DNA of 7,771 nt from positions 1 to 7,771 of the forward strand of contig DCUS01000144.1 in NCBI GenBank assembly GCA_002327885.1, in the 5' to 3' direction. Below are positions 1-6,214 of this stretch, piece by piece. Numbering within the stretch: position 1 is the stretch's first letter; the number at the start of each line of letters is the position of its first letter. Source of the DNA: Syntrophaceae bacterium UBA2208 (GTDB lineage: Bacteria > Desulfobacterota > BSN033 > UBA1163). The notes beneath the pieces are model-generated. The model had not been told where the DNA came from, made no database searches, and saw only the letters and a program-made list of their open reading frames with translations. A program made the translations under genes and the position numbers.

Positions 1-1733
1 CCTTGATCCTGACGCCGGTCCTCTGCGCGTCGCTCCTCAAGCCGGTGCCCAAGGGGCATGAGCCGGCGGAAAACGCGGTCTTTTTTCTGCGCCCCTTTTT
101 CTTAAGGTTTGATCGCATCTTTTTTCGCACAAGGGACCTGTATGTAAGACTAGTTGGCCACTCTCTATCGAGGAAACTGCGCTACCTTTTTGTTTACCTT
201 TTGATTGTGGGGGCAATGGGGTTCCTGTTACTTCGCTTGCCCACCGCCTATCTCCCCGATGAAGATCAGGGGATCCTATTGGTCCAGGCCATGCTGCCGG
301 CAAATTCTACCCTGGAGCAGACCGAGAAGGTACTTGACAGAGTTAAGGACCATTTTCTGGTGGATGAGAAAGACGCGGTGGAATCTGTCATGACTATTCC
401 TGGCATGAGCATGTCCGGCAGGGGACAGAACGTGGGCCTGGCATTTGCCAAGCTCAAGGACTGGAAGGTCCGCGACCGGCAGGACCTGAAGGTTGACGCC
501 GTGGCCGGAAGGGCCATGGGGGTCTTTTCAAAGATCCGCAACGCCATGGTGTTCGCCTTCGCGCCGCCTGCTGTCATTGAACTCGGCAACGCCAAAGGGT
601 TTGATTTTCAGTTGTTGGACCGCGGCGGTCTGGGCCACGCCGGCCTGATAGGGGCCCGCAACCAGCTCCTCGGCATGGCTGCAAAGGACCCGGTATTGAC
701 GAAGGTTCGGCCCAACACCCTGGAAGACGTGCCCGAATACCGGATTGACGTGGACTGGGAAAAGGGTGGCGCCCTGGGGGTTCCCATCACTGCCATTCAC
801 AACACCATTTCGGCGGGTTTCGGCAGCGCCTATGTCAACGACTTCATACAGGGTGGCCGGGTGAAGCGGGTGTTCGTTCAGGCCGACGCCCCCTACCGAA
901 TGTTGCCTAAAGACATCGAGAAGCTCTACGTGCGTAATACCTCGGGGAAAATGGTCCCCTTTTCTTCCTTTGCCTCTGGACACTGGACTTCCGGCTCTCC
1001 CAAGCTGGATCGCTTCAATGGCTTTCCGTCGATGAACATCGTGGGCGAGCCAGCGCCGGGGAGAAGTTCCGGCGAGGCCATGCAAGCCATGGAAGAATTC
1101 GTCACAAGGTTGCCCCAGGGAATCGGCTTTGAATGGACCGGACTCTCCTACCAGGAGCGGATGGCAACTTCCCAGGCGCCCATCCTGTACGCCTTTTCCG
1201 TTCTCGTGATTTTCCTGTGCGTGGCGGCCCTGTATGAGAGCTGGGCCATCCCTATTGCCAACCTGCTGATGTTGCCGTTGGGTTTAATCGGCGCGACGCT
1301 GGCCACTTCGTTGCGAGGTCTGCCTAATGATGTCTACTTTCAGATCGGGTTCCTCACGACTCTCGGACTGTCGACAAAAAACGCCATCCTGATTATTCAG
1401 TTTGCAAGGGAACAGATGGCGCATGGAGCCGGGCTGATCGATGCGACCCTTGAAGCGGCGCGGCTGAGGTTTCGCCCAGTCATCATGACCTCGATGGCTT
1501 TCTTCTTTGGTGTGCTGCCGTTGGCAATCGCCACCGGCGCGGGTGCTGGCGCAATGAAAGCCATTGGCACTGCCGTTGCAGGCGGGATGCTCTCCGCAAC
1601 ATTCATCGATCTCATTTACATCCCCCTGTTCTTTATCCTCGTATCCGGAATATTTAAAAGAAAGAGGCCACATCAAACACCTGAGCATCGCCCGGGTTCC
1701 GCCACTTCTCCGGAGTCAGGTGAGACCGGCTGA
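1..1733 (+). CDS. RND-family multidrug efflux pump inner-membrane subunit (AcrB/MexB-like, HAE1), C-terminal half
   Basis: Proton-driven inner-membrane pump of a tripartite efflux system that exports hydrophobic compounds with a periplasmic adaptor and an outer-membrane channel. The gene is cut by the left window edge; the first complete codon is at position 3 and about 576 residues remain of the usual 1030-1050. From memory it aligns with AcrB from about residue 480 to the end: LTPVLCASLLKP, transmembrane helix 7 (window residues 60-78), PDEDQG (85-90), GRGQN (139-143), GFDFQLLD (199-206), NDVYFQ (442-447), then helices 8-12 (about 394-412, 418-437, 446-467, 495-512, 522-550). The helix-10 lysine of the proton relay is kept (K459 in STKNAIL). 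The paired Asp of helix 4 would lie upstream. The tail after helix 12 is short and hydrophilic, so the 3' end looks natural. Codons are more GC-rich than in the genes to the right. The substrate cannot be told. Confidence 0.95.
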   Translation, partial: LILTPVLCASLLKPVPKGHEPAENAVFFLRPFFLRFDRIFFRTRDLYVRLVGHSLSRKLRYLFVYLLIVGAMGFLLLRLPTAYLPDEDQGILLVQAMLPANSTLEQTEKVLDRVKDHFLVDEKDAVESVMTIPGMSMSGRGQNVGLAFAKLKDWKVRDRQDLKVDAVAGRAMGVFSKIRNAMVFAFAPPAVIELGNAKGFDFQLLDRGGLGHAGLIGARNQLLGMAAKDPVLTKVRPNTLEDVPEYRIDVDWEKGGALGVPITAIHNTISAGFGSAYVNDFIQGGRVKRVFVQADAPYRMLPKDIEKLYVRNTSGKMVPFSSFASGHWTSGSPKLDRFNGFPSMNIVGEPAPGRSSGEAMQAMEEFVTRLPQGIGFEWTGLSYQERMATSQAPILYAFSVLVIFLCVAALYESWAIPIANLLMLPLGLIGATLATSLRGLPNDVYFQIGFLTTLGLSTKNAILIIQFAREQMAHGAGLIDATLEAARLRFRPVIMTSMAFFFGVLPLAIATGAGAGAMKAIGTAVAGGMLSATFIDLIYIPLFFILVSGIFKRKRPHQTPEHRPGSATSPESGETG

Positions 1734-1750
1734 AGCAGTAAAACATTATA

Positions 1751-1861
1751 TATACGTCACACATCGAAGTGCTGGATACAGAACGTAGTCTCTTCAACGC
1801 AGAGCTTTCCCTGGCTCAGACAAAGGGAGTTCTCTTCCAGGCGCTGGTGAATCTTACCAAA
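1751..1861 (+). pseudogene. Remnant of a TolC/NodT-family outer-membrane efflux channel (last ~40 codons)
   Basis: Reading frame 2 here is open from just after a TAA at 1739-1741 to a TGA at 1925-1927. Codons 1751-1861 encode a peptide containing IEVLDTERSLFNAELSLAQ and ending ALVNLTK. This is the hallmark C-terminal helix of NodT/OprM-type channels (typically EVLDAxRSLFxAELxLxxT...LVNLYKALGGGW). After LTK the similarity stops and the terminal GGGW is missing. No start codon or other channel sequence precedes it: the pump gene ends 17 bases earlier, so roughly 400 or more codons are missing. The channel gene normally follows the pump gene in such operons, so this is best read as the scar of an internal deletion. 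It is probably not translated into anything functional. Confidence 0.8.
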
Positions 1862-1890
1862 TACAATACAAAGCAAATTTTAGAAATTCC

Positions 1891-2526
1891 GTGGAAAAGA
1901 TCCCCCGAAAGAAAAAAGAATACTTGACCCACCGGCAAGAGATCCTAAAGGTGGCCGAACGAGTTTTTGCTGCAAAAGGATTTTTCTTATCTACCATGCA
2001 TGAGATTGCCCGCGAAGCGGAGTTTGGAACAGGCACCATATATAAATATTTTCCGGCCAAAGAGGATCTCTACTTCACTCTCATTGACGAGAAGATGGTG
2101 GAGATCAACCGTTTGGCGAAGGCTGTGCTATCTGAGAGGTCCCCTATTCAGCAGAGGATTGAAAAGATGCTGCGGGTCCAGCTGGAATACATCGAAAAGA
2201 ACACGGATTTTTTCAGAATCTATCTCTCAGAAAGAAATCGTTTCGAATGGACGATTGAGGATGCTTTTCGGAAGAAATGCCATAAAAAAATGATCTCCTA
2301 TATTCAGCTCCTTACCAAAGTCATGAAGCAGGGAGTAAAGGAGGGAGCATTAAAACCCTTAAATCCGATGGATTTGGCCTACGCCCTGGTCGGGATTATC
2401 AATTCCTTTGTCTTTGAATGGATCATGAGCCCTAAACCGTTTCCAATTATTTCGAAGGCGGAGACGATTCTGGAAATCTTTTTAGGAGGAGTCCAACAAA
2501 TCGAGAGGAGGAAGATAGACCGATGA
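1891..2526 (+). CDS. TetR/AcrR-family transcriptional regulator (first copy)
   Basis: A 211-residue cytoplasmic dimeric repressor of the TetR type. The N-terminal DNA-binding domain spans about residues 13-60: a helix with ILKVAERVFAAKGFF, then the helix-turn-helix STMHEIAREAEFGTGTIYKYF (about 34-54), followed by KEDLY. The rest is the variable all-helical ligand-binding and dimerisation domain. The start is GTG at 1891. No upstream in-frame ATG exists before the TAG at 1786-1788, and a later start would cut into the domain. There is no convincing Shine-Dalgarno before it. The first 12 codons overlap the frame of the degraded channel remnant, so its leader lies in or beside that scar. Its position just after the efflux genes suggests it once controlled, or still controls, the pump operon; the ligand is unknown. 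Confidence 0.9.
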   Translation: MEKIPRKKKEYLTHRQEILKVAERVFAAKGFFLSTMHEIAREAEFGTGTIYKYFPAKEDLYFTLIDEKMVEINRLAKAVLSERSPIQQRIEKMLRVQLEYIEKNTDFFRIYLSERNRFEWTIEDAFRKKCHKKMISYIQLLTKVMKQGVKEGALKPLNPMDLAYALVGIINSFVFEWIMSPKPFPIISKAETILEIFLGGVQQIERRKIDR

Positions 2527-2705
2527 GAAGAAGGTGGGAAGTCCTGCTTTTGCCGGGGACTCTGGTAAACTTCCAACCCTCGAAAGGAGAGGAGTCAGGG
2601 CTGAGAAATTTAGGCAATGGGGAGAAAATATCCGCAGGACAGGAGGCGATGGTTTCGGAGACTTTTGTCTACGTGATTTTTTGTCTGAAAGGAGAAAGAA
2701 AATGA
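2523..2705 (+). other. Spacer between tetR and DUF169 gene; dubious 60-codon ORF and repeat-like sequence
   Basis: An ATG at 2523 overlaps the tetR stop (ATGA). Its frame closes with a TGA at 2703-2705 that overlaps the DUF169 ATG (again ATGA). An AGAGGAGG at 2504-2511 lies 11 bases upstream of this ATG. The 60-residue product starts MRRRWEVLLLPGTL, resembles nothing I recognise and has no domain or clear membrane segment. Against its being a gene, the sequence looks like an intergenic repeat: CCTGCTTTTGCCGGGGAC (2543-2560) is an imperfect hairpin, and CCCTCGAAAGGAGAGG is reminiscent of dispersed REP-like elements. Another frame is open from ATG 2534 into the DUF169 gene, but its product there (SPAFAGDSG) also reads like a translated repeat. 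I judge it mostly non-coding. Confidence 0.3.
2688..2694 (+). promoter_or_regulatory. Ribosome binding site fixing the DUF169 start
   Basis: AAAGGAG ends 7 bases before ATG 2702. This strong site favours 2702 over the in-frame upstream ATG at 2534, which would add 56 residues of repeat-like, non-family sequence. Confidence 0.7.
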
Positions 2706-3433
2706 TCTGGAGAGAATACGCTGAGAAATTGACTGACCTTCTGGGTTTGATAGGAAGCCCCATCGCCGTGACGTACTCGATGACCCCTGCTGATGGAGCA
2801 ATAGAGGGCAAACATTGGGTCTGTTGGGCTTTACAGGAGGCAAAGGATGGGGCAGTCATCAATTTGACAAAGGATAATTCTGCCTGCCATGGAGGCACAT
2901 GGCATCTGGGGCTGGGACTAAGACCCATCGGGGAGATGGGCAAAGCGTTAAAGAAGTTTCTGGTGGAAGGGGAGAAGCTATTCTGCTCCATTGCTACATT
3001 TCATCGGGCAATGACTTTAACAGCCCAACCTCCTCTCGGGTTAGCTGAATATGTGGTTATCTCACCACTTGACAAAGCCCAATTTAAGCCCGACCTTGTT
3101 CTGTTCCTCTGCAACGCCGAGCAGGCATGCCGTATCCTTACGCTGGCTACTTATGACACCGGAGTTTCACCGAAGACCGAGCTCGTCGGATCGGCCTGCC
3201 ACATGGCTATCACCTACCCTCTCGTTTCAGGTGAGATCAACGTGAGTTTTCTCGATTTCACGGCACGAAAGATGAAGAAGTACAGTCCAGATGAACTCTT
3301 TGTGTCTGTTCCCTACCATCGAATGGCCGGTATCATTGAGAGCATCCCTCTATGTACTGCAGGGACCGCCAAAACCGAGTATCCTCCTGAATTTAGACAG
3401 TTGGTAGGAGACGCTTTGGAAATCGAGTCTTAA
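2702..3433 (+). CDS. DUF169 family protein
   Basis: A 243-residue soluble protein, the usual size for the DUF169 family (PF02596), which is found mainly in anaerobic bacteria and archaea and has no settled biochemical role. Visible family features are an N-terminal helix (EYAEKLTDLLGL), SPIAVTYS (19-26), WVCWALQEAKDG (39-50), the cysteine-bearing SACHGGTWHLGLG (60-72), YVVISPLD (117-124), LVLFLCNAEQACRI (132-145) and GSACHMAITYPL (163-174). Cysteines at 41, 62, 95, 137, 143, 166 and 218 are numerous for its length. Those at 62 and 166 lie in the conserved blocks and could bind metal or a cofactor (inference). There is no signal peptide or membrane segment. The gene follows tetR on the same strand and precedes the Enzyme I gene by 60 bases, so co-transcription is possible. 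The family call is confident; function is not assigned. Confidence 0.88.
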   Translation: MIWREYAEKLTDLLGLIGSPIAVTYSMTPADGAIEGKHWVCWALQEAKDGAVINLTKDNSACHGGTWHLGLGLRPIGEMGKALKKFLVEGEKLFCSIATFHRAMTLTAQPPLGLAEYVVISPLDKAQFKPDLVLFLCNAEQACRILTLATYDTGVSPKTELVGSACHMAITYPLVSGEINVSFLDFTARKMKKYSPDELFVSVPYHRMAGIIESIPLCTAGTAKTEYPPEFRQLVGDALEIES

Positions 3434-3458
3434 TACCGTCTGCACAAAATTTTTAGTG

Positions 3459-3476
3459 GCGTATTCATTAATACGC
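3459..3476 (+). promoter_or_regulatory. Perfect inverted repeat in the Enzyme I leader (possible operator or RNA hairpin)
   Basis: GCGTATT-CATT-AATACGC is a perfect 7-bp palindrome around a 4-base centre. It lies 26 bases after the DUF169 stop and 4 bases before the AGGGAG ribosome site of the next gene. No T-run follows on either strand, so a rho-independent terminator is unlikely. It could be a regulator-binding site or an RNA hairpin affecting translation. The symmetry is certain; the role is inferred. Confidence 0.4.
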
Positions 3477-3493
3477 ACCCAGGGAGCAGGGAG

Positions 3494-5194
3494 ATGAAGA
3501 AGGAAATTCAGAGACGCCTTTTAAAAGGAATTCCAGCATCTCCGGGAATCATCATCGGGAGGGCATACGTCTTCCAGGATATTCTCCTTCGTGTTGAGAG
3601 ACGTAGTCTCGGAAAGGAATATGCCGATGAGGAAGGTTCCCGTCTCAAACAGGCGACTCGTCAGGTGATCGATGAATTGATTGAAGACAACTTCCAGGTC
3701 TCTCACATGATCGGTAAGAGAGAGGCGGAGATTTTCCTTGCCCATGTCGCAATTCTTGAAGATCCTTATTTTATAGCTCAGATTTTAAAAGACATTCAGG
3801 AAAATGGAATCAATGCAGAGGCAGCGGTTCTCAGGCAGATCGAGGAGTTCGGAAAGGCTTTCAGAAGGATCGATGATGCTTACTTTCGCGAACGGGGCGC
3901 AGACCTCCGTGATATTGGAAGAAGAATAATCCAGAAGCTAATGCTTCCAGGACAAGATACATGGGACTCAAATGATCCGGTCATTGTTGTAGCCTCGGAG
4001 TTGACGCCTTCGGATACGGTCAGGCTAGACAGAGAAAAGGTCCTTGCTTTTGCCACGGAATCAGGAGGCAAAGAATCTCATGCTGCAATTCTGGCTCGCT
4101 CTCTTGGAATTCCGGCAGTGGTCGGCCTCGAAGGGTTACTTTCAAGGGTTAGTGAAGGAGATACCCTTGTCGTCGATGGCGATATGGGTATGGTGGTGAT
4201 AAACCCACCCGAGGAGGTCATTCAGAATTATCAGGATCTCCAGAGGAAACGGGAGTCCTACCATTCGGATTTGCATAAGATCATCTCTTTGCCCTCCAAG
4301 ACCCTTGATGGCCATGAAGTTCGTTTATGGGCCAATATCGGAGGCCTGGTCGATCTTGAATATGCACTTCATTTTGGAGCTTATGGGATCGGGTTGTTCA
4401 GGACAGAACTCCCGTTTCTGGTCTGGAGAAGGTTCCTCTCCGAGGATGAGCAATTTTCTCTTTATCAAAAGGTGGTCACTCAGGCTGGTGGCATAGAGGT
4501 CACGATCCGGACTCTCGATTTTGGAGGGGATATATTTTTTGAAGATGGGAAGGCCCAAAAGGAGAAAAATCCATTTTTAGGTTATCGCTCGATTCGCGTC
4601 TTTTTAAGAGAGAAGGATCTCTTCAGACAGCAACTTCGGGCCATCCTGAGGGCAAGTGCCTTTGGGCCTGTGAAGATTCTTTTTCCAATGATTTCAAGCA
4701 TCGAAGAGGTTAGACAAATCAGAGGGCTATTCGAATTGACCAAGAGAGAACTGCATAAAGAAGGCATTCCCTTTGATGAAAGAATCCCTTTTGGGGTAAT
4801 GATTGAAGTACCCTCTGCGGCGATCCTGGCCGATCAATTAGCAAAAGAGGTCGATTTCTTCAGTATAGGAACGAATGACTTGATCCAGTACACGCTTGCA
4901 GTGGACCGGGACAATTATTTGGTAAACCATATCTATGAACCATTGAACCCGGCCGTCCTTCGTTTGATTCAAAATGTTGTTCGGGTGGCCAAGGATACAG
5001 GTAAACAAGTTACTCTCTGCGGAGAAATGGCGGGGACTCCAGCCTATATCCCCCTTTTGGTCGGAATGGGTTTGACTGATTTAAGCATGAATCCTTCTGC
5101 TCTTCTCGAGGCACTCATGAAAGCGGCGCTTATGGTGTGGCTGTCAAAGTTGAAGACATTCACTGGAGCGAATTCTAAGAGTTTAATGCCATAG
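3494..5194 (+). CDS. ptsI: Phosphoenolpyruvate-protein phosphotransferase (PTS Enzyme I homologue)
   Basis: Enzyme I takes phosphate from PEP onto a histidine and passes it to HPr, starting the sugar phosphotransferase cascade in the cytoplasm. The 566-residue length matches the family (about 570). Domains: N-terminal HPr-binding region (about 8-150, from LLKGIPASPGIIIGRAYV), phospho-histidine domain (about 160-237, GGKESHAAILARSLGIPAVVG with active His196), and C-terminal PEP-binding barrel (about 270-545). Barrel motifs are GIGLFRTE (Arg303), IRTLDFGG (Arg339), NPFLGYRSIR, MIEVPSA (Glu438), FSIGTNDLIQYTLAVDR (Asn461, Asp462, Arg472) and LCGEMAG (catalytic Cys509). Two oddities: Glu194 replaces the usual Thr two before the histidine, and Ile347 replaces the lysine of GGDK. 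AGGGAG (3481-3486) sits 7 bases before the ATG. No HPr or Enzyme II gene is in view, so the partner is unknown; a regulatory or kinase-linked Enzyme I is an alternative to sugar transport. Confidence 0.93.
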   Translation: MKKEIQRRLLKGIPASPGIIIGRAYVFQDILLRVERRSLGKEYADEEGSRLKQATRQVIDELIEDNFQVSHMIGKREAEIFLAHVAILEDPYFIAQILKDIQENGINAEAAVLRQIEEFGKAFRRIDDAYFRERGADLRDIGRRIIQKLMLPGQDTWDSNDPVIVVASELTPSDTVRLDREKVLAFATESGGKESHAAILARSLGIPAVVGLEGLLSRVSEGDTLVVDGDMGMVVINPPEEVIQNYQDLQRKRESYHSDLHKIISLPSKTLDGHEVRLWANIGGLVDLEYALHFGAYGIGLFRTELPFLVWRRFLSEDEQFSLYQKVVTQAGGIEVTIRTLDFGGDIFFEDGKAQKEKNPFLGYRSIRVFLREKDLFRQQLRAILRASAFGPVKILFPMISSIEEVRQIRGLFELTKRELHKEGIPFDERIPFGVMIEVPSAAILADQLAKEVDFFSIGTNDLIQYTLAVDRDNYLVNHIYEPLNPAVLRLIQNVVRVAKDTGKQVTLCGEMAGTPAYIPLLVGMGLTDLSMNPSALLEALMKAALMVWLSKLKTFTGANSKSLMP

Positions 5195-5208
5195 GCACTT
5201 ATATTGTT
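5192..5208 (+). promoter_or_regulatory. Possible sigma-54 promoter before the CBM48 gene
   Basis: AGGCAC, 5 bases, then TTGT places GG (5194-5195) exactly 10 bases before GT (5206-5207), the spacing of a -24/-12 element (TGGCAC-N5-TTGC). The mismatches are A for T at the first position and T for C in the -12 GC. It overlaps the ptsI stop codon and lies about 65 bases upstream of ATG 5273. No enhancer-binding-protein site was identified, so this is a weak call. Confidence 0.28.
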
Positions 5209-5258
5209 CGTTTTTTATTTCGGTGACGGAAGACAACGAAAAAATATTGGAGCAAGCC

Positions 5259-5265
5259 AGGGAGG
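5259..5265 (+). promoter_or_regulatory. Ribosome binding site fixing the CBM48 gene start
   Basis: AGGGAGG lies 7 bases before ATG 5273. It selects that start over the upstream in-frame ATG at 5204, which has only a T-rich leader and would add 23 residues outside the domain. Confidence 0.75.
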
Positions 5266-5272
5266 ACACGAT

Positions 5273-5590
5273 ATGATGAAGAAAGAAAAGAAACAGAAAG
5301 ATAAAAGTGGAAGAAGAGTTCAGAAGGAGATTGGCAAGACCGTTGAATTTACCTTTCATGCGCCGGAGGCAATGGAGGTTTACCTGGCTGGCGAATTCAA
5401 CCAATGGGATACCAGTTCTTTGCCCATGGAAAAGGACAGAGAAGGGATTTGGAAAACTACGGTCAAACTTCCCGTCGGCCGCTACGAATATAAGTTCTTT
5501 GCAGACAATGTTTGGGTCGAGAACATTCCGGATGTAGAAATGATTCCTAATCTTTTTGGGACAAATAATTTCGTCCTGTGGGTTAAGTAG
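5273..5590 (+). CDS. Small stand-alone glycogen-binding protein (CBM48 / AMPK-beta-like early-set domain)
   Basis: A 105-residue cytoplasmic protein: a lysine-rich leader (about 1-22) followed by one early-set carbohydrate-binding domain (about 23-104) of the CBM48 / isoamylase-N / AMPK-beta type. The signature strings are VYLAGEFNQWD (37-46), the GIW turn (58-60), GRYEYKFFADNVW (69-81) and FGTNNFVLWV (95-104). The residues that contact glycogen in AMPK-beta have counterparts: Trp45, Lys74, Trp81 and an Asn at 98-99. It therefore probably binds alpha-glucan, but no catalytic domain is attached. It follows the Enzyme I gene by 78 bases and precedes the universal stress protein gene, suggesting a role in sensing stored carbohydrate or tethering to it (inference). 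ATG 5276 is a possible alternative start with little effect. The domain call is strong; the physiological role is unknown. Confidence 0.88.
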   Translation: MMKKEKKQKDKSGRRVQKEIGKTVEFTFHAPEAMEVYLAGEFNQWDTSSLPMEKDREGIWKTTVKLPVGRYEYKFFADNVWVENIPDVEMIPNLFGTNNFVLWVK

Positions 5591-5610
5591 CCTTACCTTG
5601 TCAGGAAAGG
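5591..5610 (+). other. Imperfect stem-loop directly after the CBM48 stop codon
   Basis: CCTTACC-TTGTCA-GGAAAGG forms a 7-position stem with one A-A mismatch and a 6-base loop immediately downstream of the stop. No T-run follows, so if it acts at all it is more likely a processing or stability hairpin than an intrinsic terminator. Confidence 0.25.
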
Positions 5611-5677
5611 ACATGTGTTCGTTAATTAGTTCCCTGTGGCTTTGGGTACGGTTCTGTGGCATGGAGGAGACCAATCG

Positions 5678-6139
5678 ATGTTCAAGAAGATTTTGTTTTG
5701 CACTGATTTCTCCGAGAATTCTCACTATGCTTTCTCCTAGGCTCTTAATCTCGCAAGAGTTTATAATGCAGAGCTTTTAATCCTCCATGTCATCGTTGAA
5801 CCGGTCTGCTACTATTGGTCTACTGCAAGAGGAGAGAGAGAACTAATTGCCAAGCAGGCTGAGCGGGTGGAGCAGGAAACAAACGCCCATTATCTGCAAA
5901 AGCTTGGGGAATTCAAGGATTATGAGATTCTCTCAAGAGTGTCTTTAGGGGGTGGAGTCTTTTATGAGATCATTCAGTCGGCGAAGAAGGAGTCTGCGGA
6001 CCTCATTGTAATGGGAACCCATGGACGGACAGGGCTCGATCATCTGATTTTAGGTAGCACTGCAGAGAACGTGGTGAGGAAATCGCCTTGTCCAGTATTG
6101 ACCGTGAGACTTCCGGGGAAAAAATTCGTCATGCCATGA
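5678..6139 (+). pseudogene. UspA-family universal stress protein gene with an in-frame amber stop
   Basis: Universal stress proteins are small cytoplasmic dimers, many of which bind ATP. Read through the stop, the gene encodes 153 residues, the usual Usp length. GGAGGAG (5663-5669) lies 8 bases before the ATG. The N-terminus MFKKILFCTDFSENSHYAFS is typical. A TAG at 5738-5740 (codon 21) follows, where relatives often have Tyr in a YAL-like string. The frame then continues perfectly with ALNLARVYNAELLILHV and ends with the ATP-site motif MGTHGRTG (112-119), GS (126-127) and CPVLTV. The only later in-frame start noted is GTG 5867, which would lose about 40% of the fold. Explanations are a recent nonsense mutation, a sequencing or assembly error, or amber readthrough. 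The family call is firm; whether the gene works is not. Confidence 0.85.
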
Positions 6140-6175
6140 GTATTGGAAGGAATAAGTTTCGAGGAGAGGAGCCAA

Positions 6176-6214
6176 ATGATCAAAAAGCTCGTCTTAGCGG
6201 AAAATGACGTATGA
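6176..6214 (+). other. Tiny ORF with strong ribosome site (12 codons), possible gene stub
   Basis: GAGGAGAGGAG (6161-6171) precedes ATG 6176, which encodes MIKKLVLAENDV and stops at TGA 6212-6214. That N-terminus resembles the first strand of a Usp or response-regulator protein, so it may be what is left of such a gene. An ATG at 6211 overlaps its stop (ATGA) and gives 18 more codons (MKRRKRNEQTRFNQDYFE), ending at TAG 6265-6267. Neither matches a known small protein. The rest of the 6140-6329 spacer shows nothing recognisable. Confidence 0.25.

Noticed and set aside
528..1085. 185-codon open frame on the - strand inside the RND gene
   Set aside because: It is a shadow frame in GC-rich coding sequence; the + strand matches AcrB throughout.
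1742..1760. AT-rich TATATATA stretch as a sigma-70 promoter for tetR
   Set aside because: No -35 element at an acceptable distance was found; it probably marks the deletion joint.
2534..2701. Extended N-terminus for the DUF169 protein from ATG 2534
   Set aside because: The extra 56 residues read like translated repeat sequence and the strong ribosome site is at 2688-2694, before ATG 2702.
5210..5219. T-run after ptsI as an intrinsic terminator
   Set aside because: TTTTTTATTT is present but no stable GC stem precedes it.
5204..5272. ATG 5204 as start of the CBM48 protein
   Set aside because: There is no ribosome site before it, and AGGGAGG sits correctly before ATG 5273.
5183..5725. 180-codon open frame on the - strand opposite the CBM48 gene
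   Set aside because: It lies antisense to a well-recognised domain and over the start of uspA, has no family resemblance, and contains a Phe/Leu-rich run that is only the complement of the lysine-rich leader.
5867..6139. Separate 90-codon gene starting at GTG 5867
   Set aside because: It is the C-terminal part of the interrupted uspA frame, with no ribosome site of its own and lacking the N-terminal strand of the fold.
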